64,000 bases of DNA. Source: Sapria himalayana (Eukaryota; Streptophyta; Magnoliopsida; Malpighiales; Rafflesiaceae). This document shows positions 45,903 to 59,480 of the stretch, in pieces. The notes under the pieces were generated by a model. It did no database searches. It saw only the letters and a program-made list of their open reading frames with translations, and was not told the origin of the DNA. Both the position numbers and the translations under genes were made by a program. The number at the start of each line of letters is the position of its first letter. Position 1 is the first letter of the stretch. The stretch spans positions 1,333,169 through 1,397,168 of the forward strand of contig JAREIK010002254.1 in NCBI GenBank assembly GCA_029783825.1, read 5' to 3'.

Positions 45903-47560
45903 TCATACTTATAATATATCTAATAGTATCAAAATATTTAACAATATTTAATAATTTGAACATCAAACAACATTCAATAGACATTTTGCACGGAGCAGCC
46001 TGAGGAATTCTAAGTATAAGGAAAATAAGATGTTACATTCAAACATAAAAATAGTTTGTATGGACTTAAACAAACCATTAAGTTGAATATAATATTTTAT
46101 TTGTTTACAAAGCCTTATTACCTTTATCACACATAAACTACATGTCCATGATCAACCATTAATATTTTTTATAGAGAATAAAGTAATAACCAAGGTTAGT
46201 CATTAACCTAAGTTCATGCTAGTCTAGTTTGAACCATGGTTGGACTTCTAGCACAAACCATGTTATGTTAGTTATTTACCTAACCCAATTTGATCTAGCA
46301 CAAATCATGTATGGGTTGACATGACATGATTTTACCCGACTTGATCTAACATTGGGCAACACACAACTTCTTATCAACCAAACACACAAGTGATAGAAGA
46401 ATGTATTTCTAAGCTAGTGATAAAAGAATTGTCTTCTAATTGAGCCAATCCTATTAAATGTTTTAAACAAAATCCAAATATCTCATAAATATCTACACTA
46501 CTAAACAATGCTCAATAACAAAAAAAATTGATGAACAAAAGCAAGGTAGTGAGACAAAAAAATACTTATCTCAACCTTAATCAAATCTAAAAAGCATGCT
46601 CTAGTTAGGAAGTTCAACTGGATACCCTACTAAAATGGATGAAATGAAAATTATTATGATGTTAAATAGTCGAAGGAGATTGAAGCAATTGATAGATAAA
46701 TCCCAATTTGAAATTGAAGGAAAATGTGTACAATTGAAGACAAGTAAGATAAAATTGAAGTGGAGATGAAGTATCAAACTTTGCAACTACTTATGAAAAT
46801 CTAAAAATACGATTGAATGAGGATATTTGGAAAAAAGATCAACCAACGAGTTCTCACAGGCCATATAAAAAAGACATCTAAAATAATATGTACCACAATT
46901 ACATGATAAATCTAAAAAAAAGAAATACCCCTCAAAAAAGTGGATGCTATCATGATTTTCAGAAATGATAAAAACTGGAGTAGCTAGTACCTTAATCTTA
47001 ATTTGAAAGCATAGAACAAAAGAGTCTCATCAAAAGGAAACAAATTGAATGAAACATCTCATTGGCCTTCAAAAAATCCCAAAAAAGATTAAAATCAATG
47101 ATAAGATATGTAAGAAAGAAAAGCTTATGAACTACCCTTTCCATAACTGTTACATGGGAGAAAATTGAACATACATGTGCCACAACCTCTAGGGAATATT
47201 AAAAAAGGAGAAGCTTGCAAATCCACCTTTTCCAAAACACGTTCAAGGAAGAAAGGGAGCTAATAATGTATGATATAGCTTTTAAGTACTCAAAGAATTG
47301 AAAGTAAATATCTCATTGTATAAAATCATCGAATATGTGTGCCCTTGTGCAATGTTTATTAATGATCTATGCACTAAGAGATGAGGATCGACATGACTAA
47401 GAAACTCTCCATGATTGAGCAACTGAGCACCACATTGAGTCAAAGACTATAAGAAAGTACAAAATATGCGATTTCGTTTCATTTCTGAAAATATTTAAGA
47501 TTCATCTTTTGAAAATGCTTTGTTTATATATATACTTATTTATTAAAATGTATAAATATA
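45903..47560. other. AT-rich stretch without genes
   Basis: A possible hAT-family fragment lies at 46190-46360, with ACCATGGTTGG and ACCCAATTTGATCTAGCAC words. No coding trace. Confidence 0.45.
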
Positions 47561-47744
47561 TATCATAAATATTACAATATATTGTGTTCACATACATATA
47601 TAGACACATCTACATATATGCAACATTATAAATATATATTTGATATACATAAATATCTCAATACACGTATGCACATGTAGAGTATGTATACTATATATGT
47701 ATGCATATGAATACACATATGTATTTATTTGTATACATACGTGG

Positions 47745-47778
<34 letters not shown>

Positions 47779-47813
47779 GTATGTATTGTGTATATATGAC
47801 ATATTTTACATAT

Positions 47814-47877
<64 letters not shown>

Positions 47878-48060
47878 GCACTATACATATATGGTATATG
47901 TACTATATATATATGTATCCATATATACATACATATATATGTCATAGATATATGGTATAGAGTATCTATATAGACAACAACAATATATACATATATTACA
48001 TGAAAAATACATATAAATTACACTTTTTAGAAAAGACATGCATATTGCATGATATATAAA
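47560..48060. repeat. Microsatellite cluster with long (CA)n
   Basis: An uninterrupted (CA)n of about 28 units runs from 47818 to 47874, preceded by (GTAT)n at 47765-47786 and surrounded by TATA- and CATA-rich simple sequence. Open frames on both strands here come from the repeat. Confidence 0.95.
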
Positions 48061-48889
48061 TACATAGATTATAGATATACACAATTACATATAGATTGGC
48101 TAACAATATAGTTATATAGGTCATGAATCCACAACGATTACATTGTTGAAGTTAGATTTGCATAATTTTGAGGAAAATTAGTCACTATTTAAGTAAGGTG
48201 AGTCATGGGGTTAAGAAAAGAAAAGTAGAGTGATGAGCTAGGATTTCTTATTTTTGGGTAAGAAATGGAATGTGTTTTAGTTTGATTTGGGTTTTTTTTT
48301 TTTGGATTTTGGTCGGATCACACATGGATCCAACCCATGTGTATTTAATAAATGCAACCCACATTTGTATGTTAAAATTGACATGGCTACATTGTAAGGC
48401 CAGTGTGACTTAAGTGAATGACATATTTGGTTGAAAGTTTTGAGTGAACCAAAATATAAATATTTTTTATCTTGGTGCATTTTTTTATAATAACAAAAAT
48501 ATTAAGTTTTTTTTGTCAATATTTTTTAGTTAGTTCATGAAAACATAGTTCACCTGATTTTTTTCTTCAACTTTTCAATTTCGTATTATGTGCAAAAATA
48601 AAGGAAAAAGGAAAATAAAGGGAAATTTATGGTTAGGTATATTATTTGAAAATTATTTATAAAAAAGGAACTCGATTTTTAATATTTAGTAAACAACACA
48701 CAACTTATAATATATGATGTATGCACATATATTATAGCATACTTATATTTATAAAAAAGGGAAATTTAAGCATAAATATATTTACTTTTGGAGCATTCCA
48801 AATGAGAAACTCGAATTTGTCTCATGCTTGCACATGTTTGCATTTAGAAAAAAAAACAAAACAACTTATAATACAAACACACACACACA

Positions 48890-49330
48890 CAACTAAATAT
48901 ATATAAGTTTCTAAATATGTTTGAAACATATGTACATGTTATAAACTTATATATATATTTGAAATGAAAAAGTTATATTACAAGTGTATATATAGATATA
49001 TATGTGTTTGAAATACACGCGCGCGCACACACGCACACACACTTATATGTTAAAACTTATAATATATATGTTTGAAATGAAAAATATATATTATAAGTTT
49101 ATATTTACGTTTTAAATGTATATACATGTTATAAACTTATAATATTTACATTTGAAATTTTATATATATATATATATATTAAGAGTGTATATATATATAT
49201 ATATATATTTCAAACATATATATACACATCATAAACTTATAATAAGTATGTTTAAAATGAAAAACATATATTATAAACTTATAATAAATATATGTTTTGA
49301 GATATAAGGCATGTATTATAAGTTTATACA
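48890..49330. repeat. Compound AT-rich repeat with recurring inverted unit
   Basis: Variants of TTTGAAATGAAAAACATAT, then ATATTATAAGTTTATA, then TATAAACTTATAAT recur about every 70-100 bases, separated by TA, CA and CG/CA runs. The same unit recurs at 50430-50740. Confidence 0.75.
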
Positions 49331-49363
49331 TGAAACAATCTTCATTAACTTGGAACACCACAA

Positions 49364-49377
49364 GGGGGGGGGGGGGG
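49364..49377. repeat. Run of 14 G
   Basis: A homopolymer of 14 G residues in an AT-rich region. The exact length may be uncertain in the assembly. Confidence 0.85.
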
Positions 49378-49789
49378 ACCACTCTTGGTAATTGATGATT
49401 AATATCCGATTGATAATTCTTTGTGAATATGATAGAAAAAAATGATAAGTTTAAAGATTTTATTCAAAAACCAATTAGGAATTTAATCTCTCAATTCTAT
49501 TAATTTGTGAAAATCCTTAGAAAGCAAGGATAACACACACCTATAAATAAGCTCAAAAAATATTAAAAAAAAAACAAAGATTCAATCACAAAAAAAAACT
49601 AGAAAAATTTAGGACAATACCTAGTAATAAAATTAGTCACAAATCAGGAATAAATTAATACCAAATTATCTCCAAAATAGTAAATCATGAACAAATCTTC
49701 ATCAAATCAGCAACACATCAACACCAAATATGTAGCAAATAAGCTACAAATATTACAACAAATCAACAAGACAATTGTCTTGGGGCTTT

Positions 49790-50000
49790 GTTGAAATTCA
49801 GATTTACTTTGATGAAATGGACCATATTTTTTTTTCTTTAGAGTTGAACAAATGAGTTCTTTCTACTTAGGTAAATAAATTAAAACATTAAGTTCATTTT
49901 GAATATTTTAGCCCTAACTTGTGTCATTTAGAAAACATAGATTTTAAGTGGTTGTGTGCTTTATTCCTTAACCATACCTGTATCATTTCTCTCATCTTTA
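49790..50000 (+). repeat. Direct duplication, copy 1 (partner 50225-50410)
   Basis: Shared text in order includes ACCATATTT, TTAGAGTTGAACA, GTGTCAT, and ATTCCTT..CCATACCT. The spacing of copies is about 430 bases. Confidence 0.65.
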
Positions 50001-50224
50001 AAAAGACTTGTCCCAAGATCATCATACATTATAAGAATCAAACGACATTTAAAGTGGCACTTACATTCTACTTTTTGGGAAAATTTATCTTGTAGGCATT
50101 ATCATTGATGCACTTACATTCTAACAATGATCATCACCCAAAGGGAGCAACCTAGAACAATATTTTGTTGAAAAATCTACTTTGTGCATGTGCACATAAA
50201 CTTAATCTCTGGGTACAAAAACAA

Positions 50225-50410
50225 CTTGGTGATTCCCTTTAATGATGTGAACCATATTTGTTTTTTCGTTAGAGTTGAACATGTGAGCACCTTCTATTTG
50301 GATATCTAGAATTCCCTTTTTTTTTGAATCTCTTAGCCATGGCTGGTGTCATCAAGTCAAGTAGGATTTCAAGTGAGTTGAAACTCCATTCCTTCTCCAT
50401 ACCTCCATCA
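50225..50410 (+). repeat. Direct duplication, copy 2 (partner 49790-50000)
   Basis: It carries the same landmarks as the first copy with moderate divergence, and is followed by the compound AT-rich unit, which suggests that a longer block containing both was duplicated. Confidence 0.65.
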
Positions 50411-50429
50411 ATATATACATGAAATACAC

Positions 50430-50545
50430 ACACACACATGCACGCACATGCACGCACATGCACGCATGTACATATTATGAACTTATAATATATATGTTTC
50501 AAATGAAAAACATATATTATAAGTTTATTTGTATGTTTTAAACAT

Positions 50546-50585
<40 letters not shown>

Positions 50586-50990
50586 TATGAAGTTATAATA
50601 TATACATTTGAAATGAAAAATATATATTATCAGTTTATCTTTTTTTTTTAAATATATATATATGTGTGTGTTTTAGTGTTATAATATAGGTTATGAACAC
50701 TAGAAACTTATAATATATAATTATATATGTCGAAAACATATATTACACATGTTCTATTGTATACTTAAATAAATATATATATAAATAAATAAATAAATAA
50801 AAATGTGTGTGTGTGTGTGTAGTATAGATATAGTATGTATAATATAGATACCATGTATACATAAAATATGTATACTATGTTTATATACATAATATATGTA
50901 TACATAGTGCATATATAATGCATATACACAATATATATATATATATATACACATATATTATGTATATATACATATTTACACCATATATAT
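50430..50990. repeat. Compound AT-rich repeat with (AC)n, second block
   Basis: The unit seen at 48890-49330 recurs, here with (AC)n at 50547-50584, (TG)n near 50805-50820 and a TATACATA-rich tail. Confidence 0.8.
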
Positions 50991-52439
50991 TATGAGCACG
51001 TATGTGTGTCTATTCCAAACCTCACACCGAAACACACCATGAATGGTAGTTGCAACAATCAATTGAAATAAAATCAAAGCCTAGCACACGATATATATAC
51101 TATGGGAATAAAAAAATATTGTCAAAAAAAATTTCTTAGAATACACACACACACACACTTAGCATTTAGGTTTCTATGTTTTTTATTTTTTTATGATATT
51201 ATTATTTTGTATGACGTGACATGTTGATGTGAAATATATATAAGTCGTCATGGGAATAAGGTATGAGCGTACTAAAACTACATTTTTTTTGTATTTCATA
51301 AACTAAACCGCAAACCCAAACGTTTAGGTTCATTTTTTATAATTATTTTTAAACTGTTATATATTTATATTTACATAATTTTTTGATTTTTTTTATATTT
51401 GTTATTTGTTGATTTTTATATATTTTTTTATTAACTTAGCACTATCTTACAACTCATGATGATTATGACTATGTTTATATTAATAATTAGTTTTGATAAA
51501 TATAATATTAAATAGTGATTTGTGATGGAAGGTGTCCAACAAATTATATGAAATGTACTGCTTGATAAATAATAACATAATTGATGTTAATTATTATTTA
51601 AAGTGATCCAAATTACTTTTATAAAACTCATATACATGTTACATATATTTTTGAGTTTCCAAGATGAAAAAAAAAAGAAATAGAAAATTATGTTTCATTA
51701 CAATATTTTGAAAATATTAACAAAAAAGGAACATAACATTTAATGATTAGGAAAAAAAAAATACCAAAATACAAAATATTTATATTTTAAATTAGAATAC
51801 ACTATAAAGTATAAATCCAAAAATACTCCTCATCAATCACGTTTATACAAAAAAAAGCAAAGCAAAAATTTGGTAAACATATATTGTTTTTGAAAACACA
51901 CACACACATATTTTAAAAACTTATATATAGCACATACACACACATATAAACATTTTGGAAAACATATATATATATATGCTTATATATATAATTTTATATA
52001 TAAGTTTTCAAAAATATTTATATATAGGTTTATATATACATGTTTATATATATAGGTTAATATATTCATTTTCAAAAACTTATATATGTGTGTGTGATGT
52101 GTGTGTGTGTGTGCATGTGTCCGTGTGTGTGTTGGTTTATATATAGTTTAATATATACATTTCTATTTCTAGATATACATATATATTAACTCATACATAT
52201 ACAAATATTTTTGATATATTATTTTTGTAAAAAAGATTATATTTTTGAAAAATTTTTGTTAAACAATGTCTTGAGGAAAATTTGCATTTTTTCTTTGTAA
52301 TGAGTGTTGACGTTGGTGATGGGAGTATTCTTAGGTTTTTATTTTATATTATATCAAAATGTAAAAATTTTTTATTTCCATTAATTTTTTCCCAAATACC
52401 AAAAATTAGGGTTTTAAAAATATATTTTTAAAATAGTAA
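50991..52439. other. AT-rich stretch with small microsatellites
   Basis: (AC)n runs at 51143-51158 and 51897-51907 and (TG)n at 52085-52130. No gene is seen. Confidence 0.55.
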
Positions 52440-53460
52440 TCGTAAAAAATTTTTGTGTCAAAATTAATTGGGTGATTTATATTTTGGTGCGCTAAACATA
52501 AAATATTTATATTTATGTGTACGATATCTTTGATAATAAAAAAATATATATAAGGTTTGAAAATAATTGAAATTTTTTGGACTAACATTTTCATAATTAA
52601 AAAAAGAACACCTGATTAAAAAATAATTAAGTTTTAATATACTAAAATTTATTGACCAGATTTTTGCCTCTGAAATTTGAAAAAAATAAAATAAAATTTA
52701 ATATAATTATTTGATAAACTATCATTGTACTCTGTAAACCATGAAATTTTTTAACATTGTTGGAAGATCAAAACTCATGTTCTCTACATGATAATAAACG
52801 TGCATTTTAATACTTGACAACCAAATTGAAATACTTATAATATAAATAAAAAATAAATGGAAACATATATATAAATATACATAAATATGTAGATATATAA
52901 ACATATACATAGATATAAAAACATATATATATAATAACATAACACGCACACACACACAGACACACACATACATATATGCCGATATAAACATATACATATT
53001 TATTAACATATAAATAAATAAATAATATATATATATATGTTTTAATTTATATATATATATTTATATCTACATATATATATTTATATTTCTACTTATATTT
53101 ATGTATATTTATATATGTGTTTCTATTATACTATTTAATTATATATAAGTATTTCGATTTATTTATCACGTAATAATAAATGTGTTACTAAATGGTTTAT
53201 TCAGTTTTGACAAGCAGAATACATGAGTTCGACACTCATGTTTCCCTAGTAGAATTAAGTATTTTCATTATTTTCAATGATAGTTTATCTATCAATTTAA
53301 TAAAATTTAAATTTTTTTCTAAAATTTGGAGCGTAAAATTAAATTAATTAATTTTAATGTACTAATATTTAATTATTCGAGAATATGATTATTATTTTTT
53401 AATTATTAAAATTTTGGTGAACCAAAACACAAATATACCAAAATAAATCATTGCAAAACT
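52440..53460. repeat. Degenerate dispersed repeat, copy 2 (partner 60-800)
   Basis: It has the same order of parts as copy 1: GCTAAACATAAAATATTT, CCAGATTTTTGCC, a CA-rich and TA-rich centre (52940-53110), A-box and T-arm relic, and a tail with TAATGTACTAAT. Limits are approximate. Confidence 0.35.
53185..53240 (+). promoter_or_regulatory. tRNA-like Pol III promoter relic (A box and T arm)
   Basis: A-box-like TTACTAAATGG at 53185 and B-box AGTTCGACAC at 53226 are 41 bases apart, the same spacing as in the first copy. The T arm is a perfect stem: CATGAG (53222-53227) with CTCATG (53235-53240) around the 7-base loop TTCGACA. Confidence 0.4.
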
Positions 53461-56400
53461 AACATGACATGAAAATTATTCTAAATAAAAAGCAGAAATA
53501 AAAATAAACAAGTTTGGTCAATAAGCGGTCACGCTCACGATATGCTCGTGCTTAAATAATTGCGACATAAGAGTGTTCCAATAACATTATTCACCTACTA
53601 ATAACTTTGTTTATTTTTTAAAAGTAAATTTACATTTTGCACAACTATATGCTTTAATAATTTAATGTATTTTATTTTTTTAAGTTTCTTAATATCTCTT
53701 ATTTTCAACTTGTTTTAGTGTAGAATATTTTGATTTTTTATAGTTATACTTTTGTGTTTTAATTATTATTCTGCTTGTTCCTATATTGCATACTTTTTTC
53801 TCCTTTTTAATTAATAGGTTTTATTATTATGTATTTTTATCCTTAATTTATATCTCCCCAAGTTCTTTATTTTTCTCCCTCATTGGAATAAATGAAATAT
53901 CAGAAAAGAATATCTACATTGAATTAAAACTAAAATTATTTAGCCTTTTGCAACAATTGGCAAAGTCAAAGTTTAAATTTTACATGATTTTTTTTTTGTT
54001 TTTTCTTAAATTACAATAACTGCTGTAATTATAAGTAATTTTTATCAAGTTTTATTATGTATATGTATAAATATGTTTGTATGACTGTCTGCTTTTTGGT
54101 AAATTTGGATTAATTTTATAAATTATAGTTATGAAAAATTATGTGCTTAATGTAAATAAAATTATATAAAGATATAATTTAATTTAAAGAATTATGTAAA
54201 ATATGATTAGAATGTGCTGTTTGCATATTGGTATCATTTACAATTGAATTTTTATTAAAAATTTGAGATTGGGATTTGTTAGTCATTAATCTTTATTTTT
54301 TTAGCCAGAATTATAAACATGTTTTCTATATAGTTAGTTACTTATGCATGCAATATTTAATGATCATTTGTTGAATATTATTTTGTTTTTCGTAATCTAG
54401 ATATAATTGGTTATTACTTTGCTAAAATTATTATTTGATTTCAGAGTTAATCTTGATTTTGAAGAGTTAATTTTTAGTATATTTGAATATATTCTAGAGG
54501 CTATACTTTAAAATAAATATTTTATAGTTATAATAATTGTTAATCGTATGCTCAAGTGGTTATTATGTGTGCGTTTTTAGTTTTGATATTTTATCAATGA
54601 TATTGTGAATAATAATTGGTAATAGAATTCATATTTGTCAATGAATTGATGATATTTTCTTGGACAATTTTATAGGTATTGATTAGTCAATTCTCACAGT
54701 TGAATTATAATTTGGCAATTCAAATAATTTGATTGAAAAAAATCAAAAAAAAATATTATTGAAATGAATTATCAATAATTTGATTCAAGTATTTGTAATT
54801 CATATATTAAAAGTTTAATATATAAATTCATATCAATAAGTAATAAAATACATACTGGTATGAATTATAATTAATATTAATAATTATGAAAAAATAATTT
54901 ATATTAGAAGTCTAAGATCTTATTTAAGTTGCCATCTATTTTGTAGACTTGTTCAAAAGTAATCATTCCTTTATTTTTAATTAATATATTTGTATATATA
55001 TATACAAAGAAAAATTAATCTAATTGTAATCTAATTAATTTGGTTTGGCTATTAAATTAAATTAATTTATCTAAATTAAATTATTATAATTATATATAAA
55101 TTAATATTTGTTTTTTGCTTTTAATCAAATAAAAGGAGACATCAGTTCGACAATAATAATCCACTTAATAATCATTATTTTTGTTGTTTTGTTTGCAAGT
55201 TGGAGGTCTATTTGGCCAAACCAAGCTTGAGGCATGTTTATTCCAGTATCATTTGATAATTGAAATTATAATAAAACCATCCCAATCTACATGCAATTTC
55301 TGCTTCTTTGAGTAGTCGAACCCCTAGCAGAGGTGCCTTTAGTGATCGCATACATTTTAATTTGAATTCTATATATTGAGTGGCTGCCAATTCAAAAAAA
55401 AAAAAAGCTAAAATCGTGCCATAGGAAGATATAATAAGATATGAATAGATAAAGTAATTTCAAAATTAAGCTCCCCAGTACAGAATTTGATTTGCTTCAC
55501 TCTTTGCTAAGGACTTAGTCTAATTGTCTTGAATTACTAGTTATGGGACTTTCTAGTTTCTAAAACTATCAAATCAATTCTCATATTTCTATCATTTCTT
55601 AGTAGGTAGGCTACTATTATTTATCATATAGAGGTGAATATGAAGTCTTCATTTCTTTTTTCATTTTTGTTGGTAATTTAGGAAAGGAAGCAGACAAATC
55701 ATTATGTAATGAGTTCTAATTTGTTGATTAAATAAGAGTTGATTCAATTAGTAGAATGTGAAAAATAGTGCCAGAGCTGAGCTTTGTCTTTTTGATTCAA
55801 TTAGGAGGAGAATAAGAGGTCGAAAACATATGAACATTTTCCAAGCAATCTATTTAAGTCTGCAGAGCTTTTTGTGAGATATCTTATAAAAGAGGCAAGT
55901 CAATATAAAGGCTTAGGTTAAATCATTTAACCCATGTGCAATTGGGGACAATTGTGGAGATGGACATAATTCATGTTATTCCAGGATAAAAGGTTCATGA
56001 AAGAGATTAAAGAAAAAAAATTAGTCTGGTTTGGGATAGGTAATGGACTTGTGCTAAATGCCAAATATAAAATCTTATGAATTGAAAATTGAAAGAGAAA
56101 TCGATATTGAAGTATGCCAATGAAGACAATTTATTCAGTACCAAATATACATATTTTAAATTGTTTTCATGGTAGTTCAAACTTCTAAGGCACGATGGAT
56201 ATGAAAAATTGAAAAGCTTCTCAAACTGGAGTAGGAATTCAATTAGTTGCTATCAAAGCTAGGTGGTATATCAAGATTCATGGGGACCAACACCTTTTAT
56301 GATACAAGAAGAGTAAAGCAAGGGATAAAAAAAATCAATATGAGAGTAGCCATTATCTGTTTGGAGGGATGAATTTATAATTTATAAGGCTTAATTTTTA

Positions 56401-56642
56401 TCATGCAAGTAGCTAGGGAAGCATTTATTCCCAACTCATAGGGCTTGGAGTTCAGATTGATGTATTAGTGCACTCTGAGATAGAAAAACACAAATAATAA
56501 AAAGAGATAGAAAAACATGAATAATCAAGAAAAAGGATTTGCTAAAAAAAGATACACTAATAATCAAAAAAGCTTTTATTTGGTTGGTAGAGATGGAAGA
56601 CAAATCTACCTCTAATGGGAAGGAAATAAGAAGCCTAAAATT
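53461..56642. other. AT-rich stretch without genes
   Basis: No element ends or protein motifs that I can support. The part 55200-56600 is slightly less AT-rich and has a small local duplication of a GATAGAAAAACA motif near 56480-56515. Confidence 0.5.
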
Positions 56643-56872
56643 GATAGGGAGGGAGGGAGTTTAATGAAAGGGAGGGGGTTCAATTAGGAATGGACGGAGG
56701 GGGTTGGAAGGTTCCTTTCTTTCTCATGGGAGGGGTTCACATCCAACCCACACTTCAATGAGATGCAATGATAGGGAGGGAGTTCAATCAAGGTTGGATG
56801 AAGGGGGTTGGAAGGTTCCTTTCTTTCTCATGGGATGGGTTCACATCCTACCCACACTTCTATGAGATATAA
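56643..56872. repeat. Tandem duplication of a purine-rich unit, two copies of about 110-125 bp
   Basis: Both copies contain GATAGGGAGGGAG, GGGGGTTGGAAGGTTCC, TTTCTTTCTCATGGGA and CCACACTTC.ATGAGAT. The second copy ends exactly where repeat A copy 2 begins. Confidence 0.85.
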
Positions 56873-59480
56873 TTGGATCAATTTCATAATTTTAGAATTT
56901 TGATATATTTTAATAAATAGTAATGAAATTGATAGATTTTTAGAGGGTTTTGGCTATTTAATAAATTATAGATCATCGAGCAGCTTAGACATGTATAATT
57001 AGTTAAAATTTTATATAATTAATCATGGTAATCTTTGTATGTCATGATTCTGCCACCTAATTAGCATAATCTTTTAACTATGCAACACATTCTTTGTGTT
57101 TGAAATAGTATCATGAAATAATAAGTAAATGATTATGATCATATCATAATAATCAAGTACCACATTTGTGTTAAACATTATGGTCACTTCCTAACATAGT
57201 GATTTTTTCTTTAATAAGATTTTTTAGTCTCAAGTTAGAGTCACGACATTTTCATTATGTCATGATTTTTAAGTTATAAAAAATTATAAATCCAAAATTA
57301 CTCAAGCTAAAATCATGGTAACCACCCAGTACTAAGACTTTTTGATACAAATGTCATAGCTAGTATTTATTCGAGATGACAATTCTCCAAGACCATGATT
57401 CCTATCCATAAGAGAATATAATGTCATGATTTTAATGTTTGGTTTAATTACCAATACTATGACCTTTTGTAGCACCAAAGCTATGTGATATATGAGAAGG
57501 TCAAATTTAAAGTTAAGGTCATTCTTAACACAATGATTATTTGATGCACAATAGAGACCATTCTCCATGCCATGAACATTTCTTGCATCATATCATTCTT
57601 AGTGTTGCAGCCATATTACGTCAAGAGAGACTATTCTTCACGTCGTGGCCATTCTGAGTGCCACAACCATATGATGCATATAAAAGGTTATTTCCAACAT
57701 CATGACCATTTAATGCAACATGGTGATATGATAGATGAGAAAGATCAATGTTAGGGCCTTAACCATTCTCGATATCATCACTTTATGTTATAAAGGTAAT
57801 AGGCCCAAAGTTGAGAACATTTCTAAATGTTATAATTTAGTGTTTGAGAAAGATTAGGATACATTCCAAAGTCATGACTATTTTCTAAAGTTATGACCTT
57901 GAGGTCAAGAGATGAATACCAAAGCTGTGGTATCTTTTAAAAGCCACGACATTTTACTTAAAAAACACAAAAATATCATAGTATAAAGAGGAAAGAGAAG
58001 TGATTTAGAAGAGTGGATGAATCTTTTATTTTCTCCATGTACCAAGATAAAGTCAAAGACAACAACCAAAAATATGAGAAATTTTTTTTACTTCTTAGGA
58101 GATCCACAAGCAAGTAAGTGATACAAAATATAAGCTAAACTAGAGAGTTGGGGGCACGACTCTCAAATCCCCAACTCTAGAGTATATTTTAGAAATCAAT
58201 TAAATAGCATGAAATTAGTGTTTGTGTCCTATATTTTCATGAGGACTATCATTGGAAATCTAATTTTCATGAGGGTCATCACTGGAATCTATGTTTCATG
58301 AGATTTTTTCTATATCTCATTAATCATTCCTTATTGCTAGGCTAAATTCATGTCTAGAATTTATGTAATTTTATTTGATTTAATAAATATATAAATAGTT
58401 TTAATATTAATAAATATGTTTGATTTATATTTTGGAATTAAAATTAAAAAATGTGAAGATTAAATAGAACTTGAATTAGAGATTTGACTATTAGTGGGTT
58501 TATATGTTATTGTGGTGGATGATGATAAGTAAACTATGAGACTTACATATGCATAGGATATGAAGGAAGTGACAACCATTTTGACTACAATGCATGAGAC
58601 AAACCTATATGTTAAAACTTGAAATTTAGATATGTTAAATAATGATGAGTATGGTATCATGAAGGCAAAAGTATAAATAATTTTACATGCTAATCCATTA
58701 TACATATTTAGAATAACTAGTTCTTAATTGAGGTAGATATTTTATAGAATATTATCTTAAGGATTTCACCTTTAGTATGTGAGTTGCATCAACACTATGG
58801 AAGATGTTGATAGGTAATCCATGGGACATGCATGATTATATTATGACTTACAAAATTGTAACAACCATTTGAGTTACTTTCTCTTGCATTGTTTCTACCT
58901 ATGAAACTCGAAACAAATATTTATTAATTATATGAGTATGATACTTATGAAGCTGAGAGTCTTATTAATTATATTAGTTATTGGTCTTTATGATACATAA
59001 GATAAAAGAATAAGAATATACATATGATACAAAACAACTATCAAAGATAAATGATGAGTTGCCGACAAGGTATGGTTTGTGATTAATTTTTGAGTTTAGA
59101 TGATTTATTGTCTTAGTGGTAAAGTATTGAAGGGACAACTATAAAAAGATTATCATTATAACATGCTCAATGGTGATAACTACTTTGTATGATATTGGTG
59201 CAAAGAGTTATTCCATACCAACCTAACATTCATTTTATATTCAAATCTAATATAACTTGAATTATTTGAACTTGTATCTTTTTTACTAGAATTGTTTTGT
59301 CTCACTATAGGTTGATCAAAATTTTGATATAATTTATGCAGGATCGATATTTGGACAAAAGTAATCTTTACTACTTGTATGACCCATATACTTATGGATA
59401 TTTGTTGATGAGATATCCTAACCAATGAGATTGAGAAACAATTAAACCAACAAAATTAGGTAGTATAATAAAATTAAAAA
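56870..59480 (-). repeat. Unclassified repeat A, copy 2, without the LTR insertion
   Basis: The reverse complement aligns with 41748-43741 and then with 45366-45902, so it shows the state before the solo LTR entered copy 1. Divergence is considerable but collinear. No coding domain is seen; small open frames within it are not conserved between the copies. Confidence 0.75.

Noticed and set aside
47588..47960. Frames of about 70-106 residues rich in Thr/His or Cys/Val
   Set aside because: Translations of the (CA)n and TATA microsatellites.
59180..59425. 81-residue minus-strand frame in repeat A copy 2
   Set aside because: Not open in the other copy of the repeat and without a known domain.
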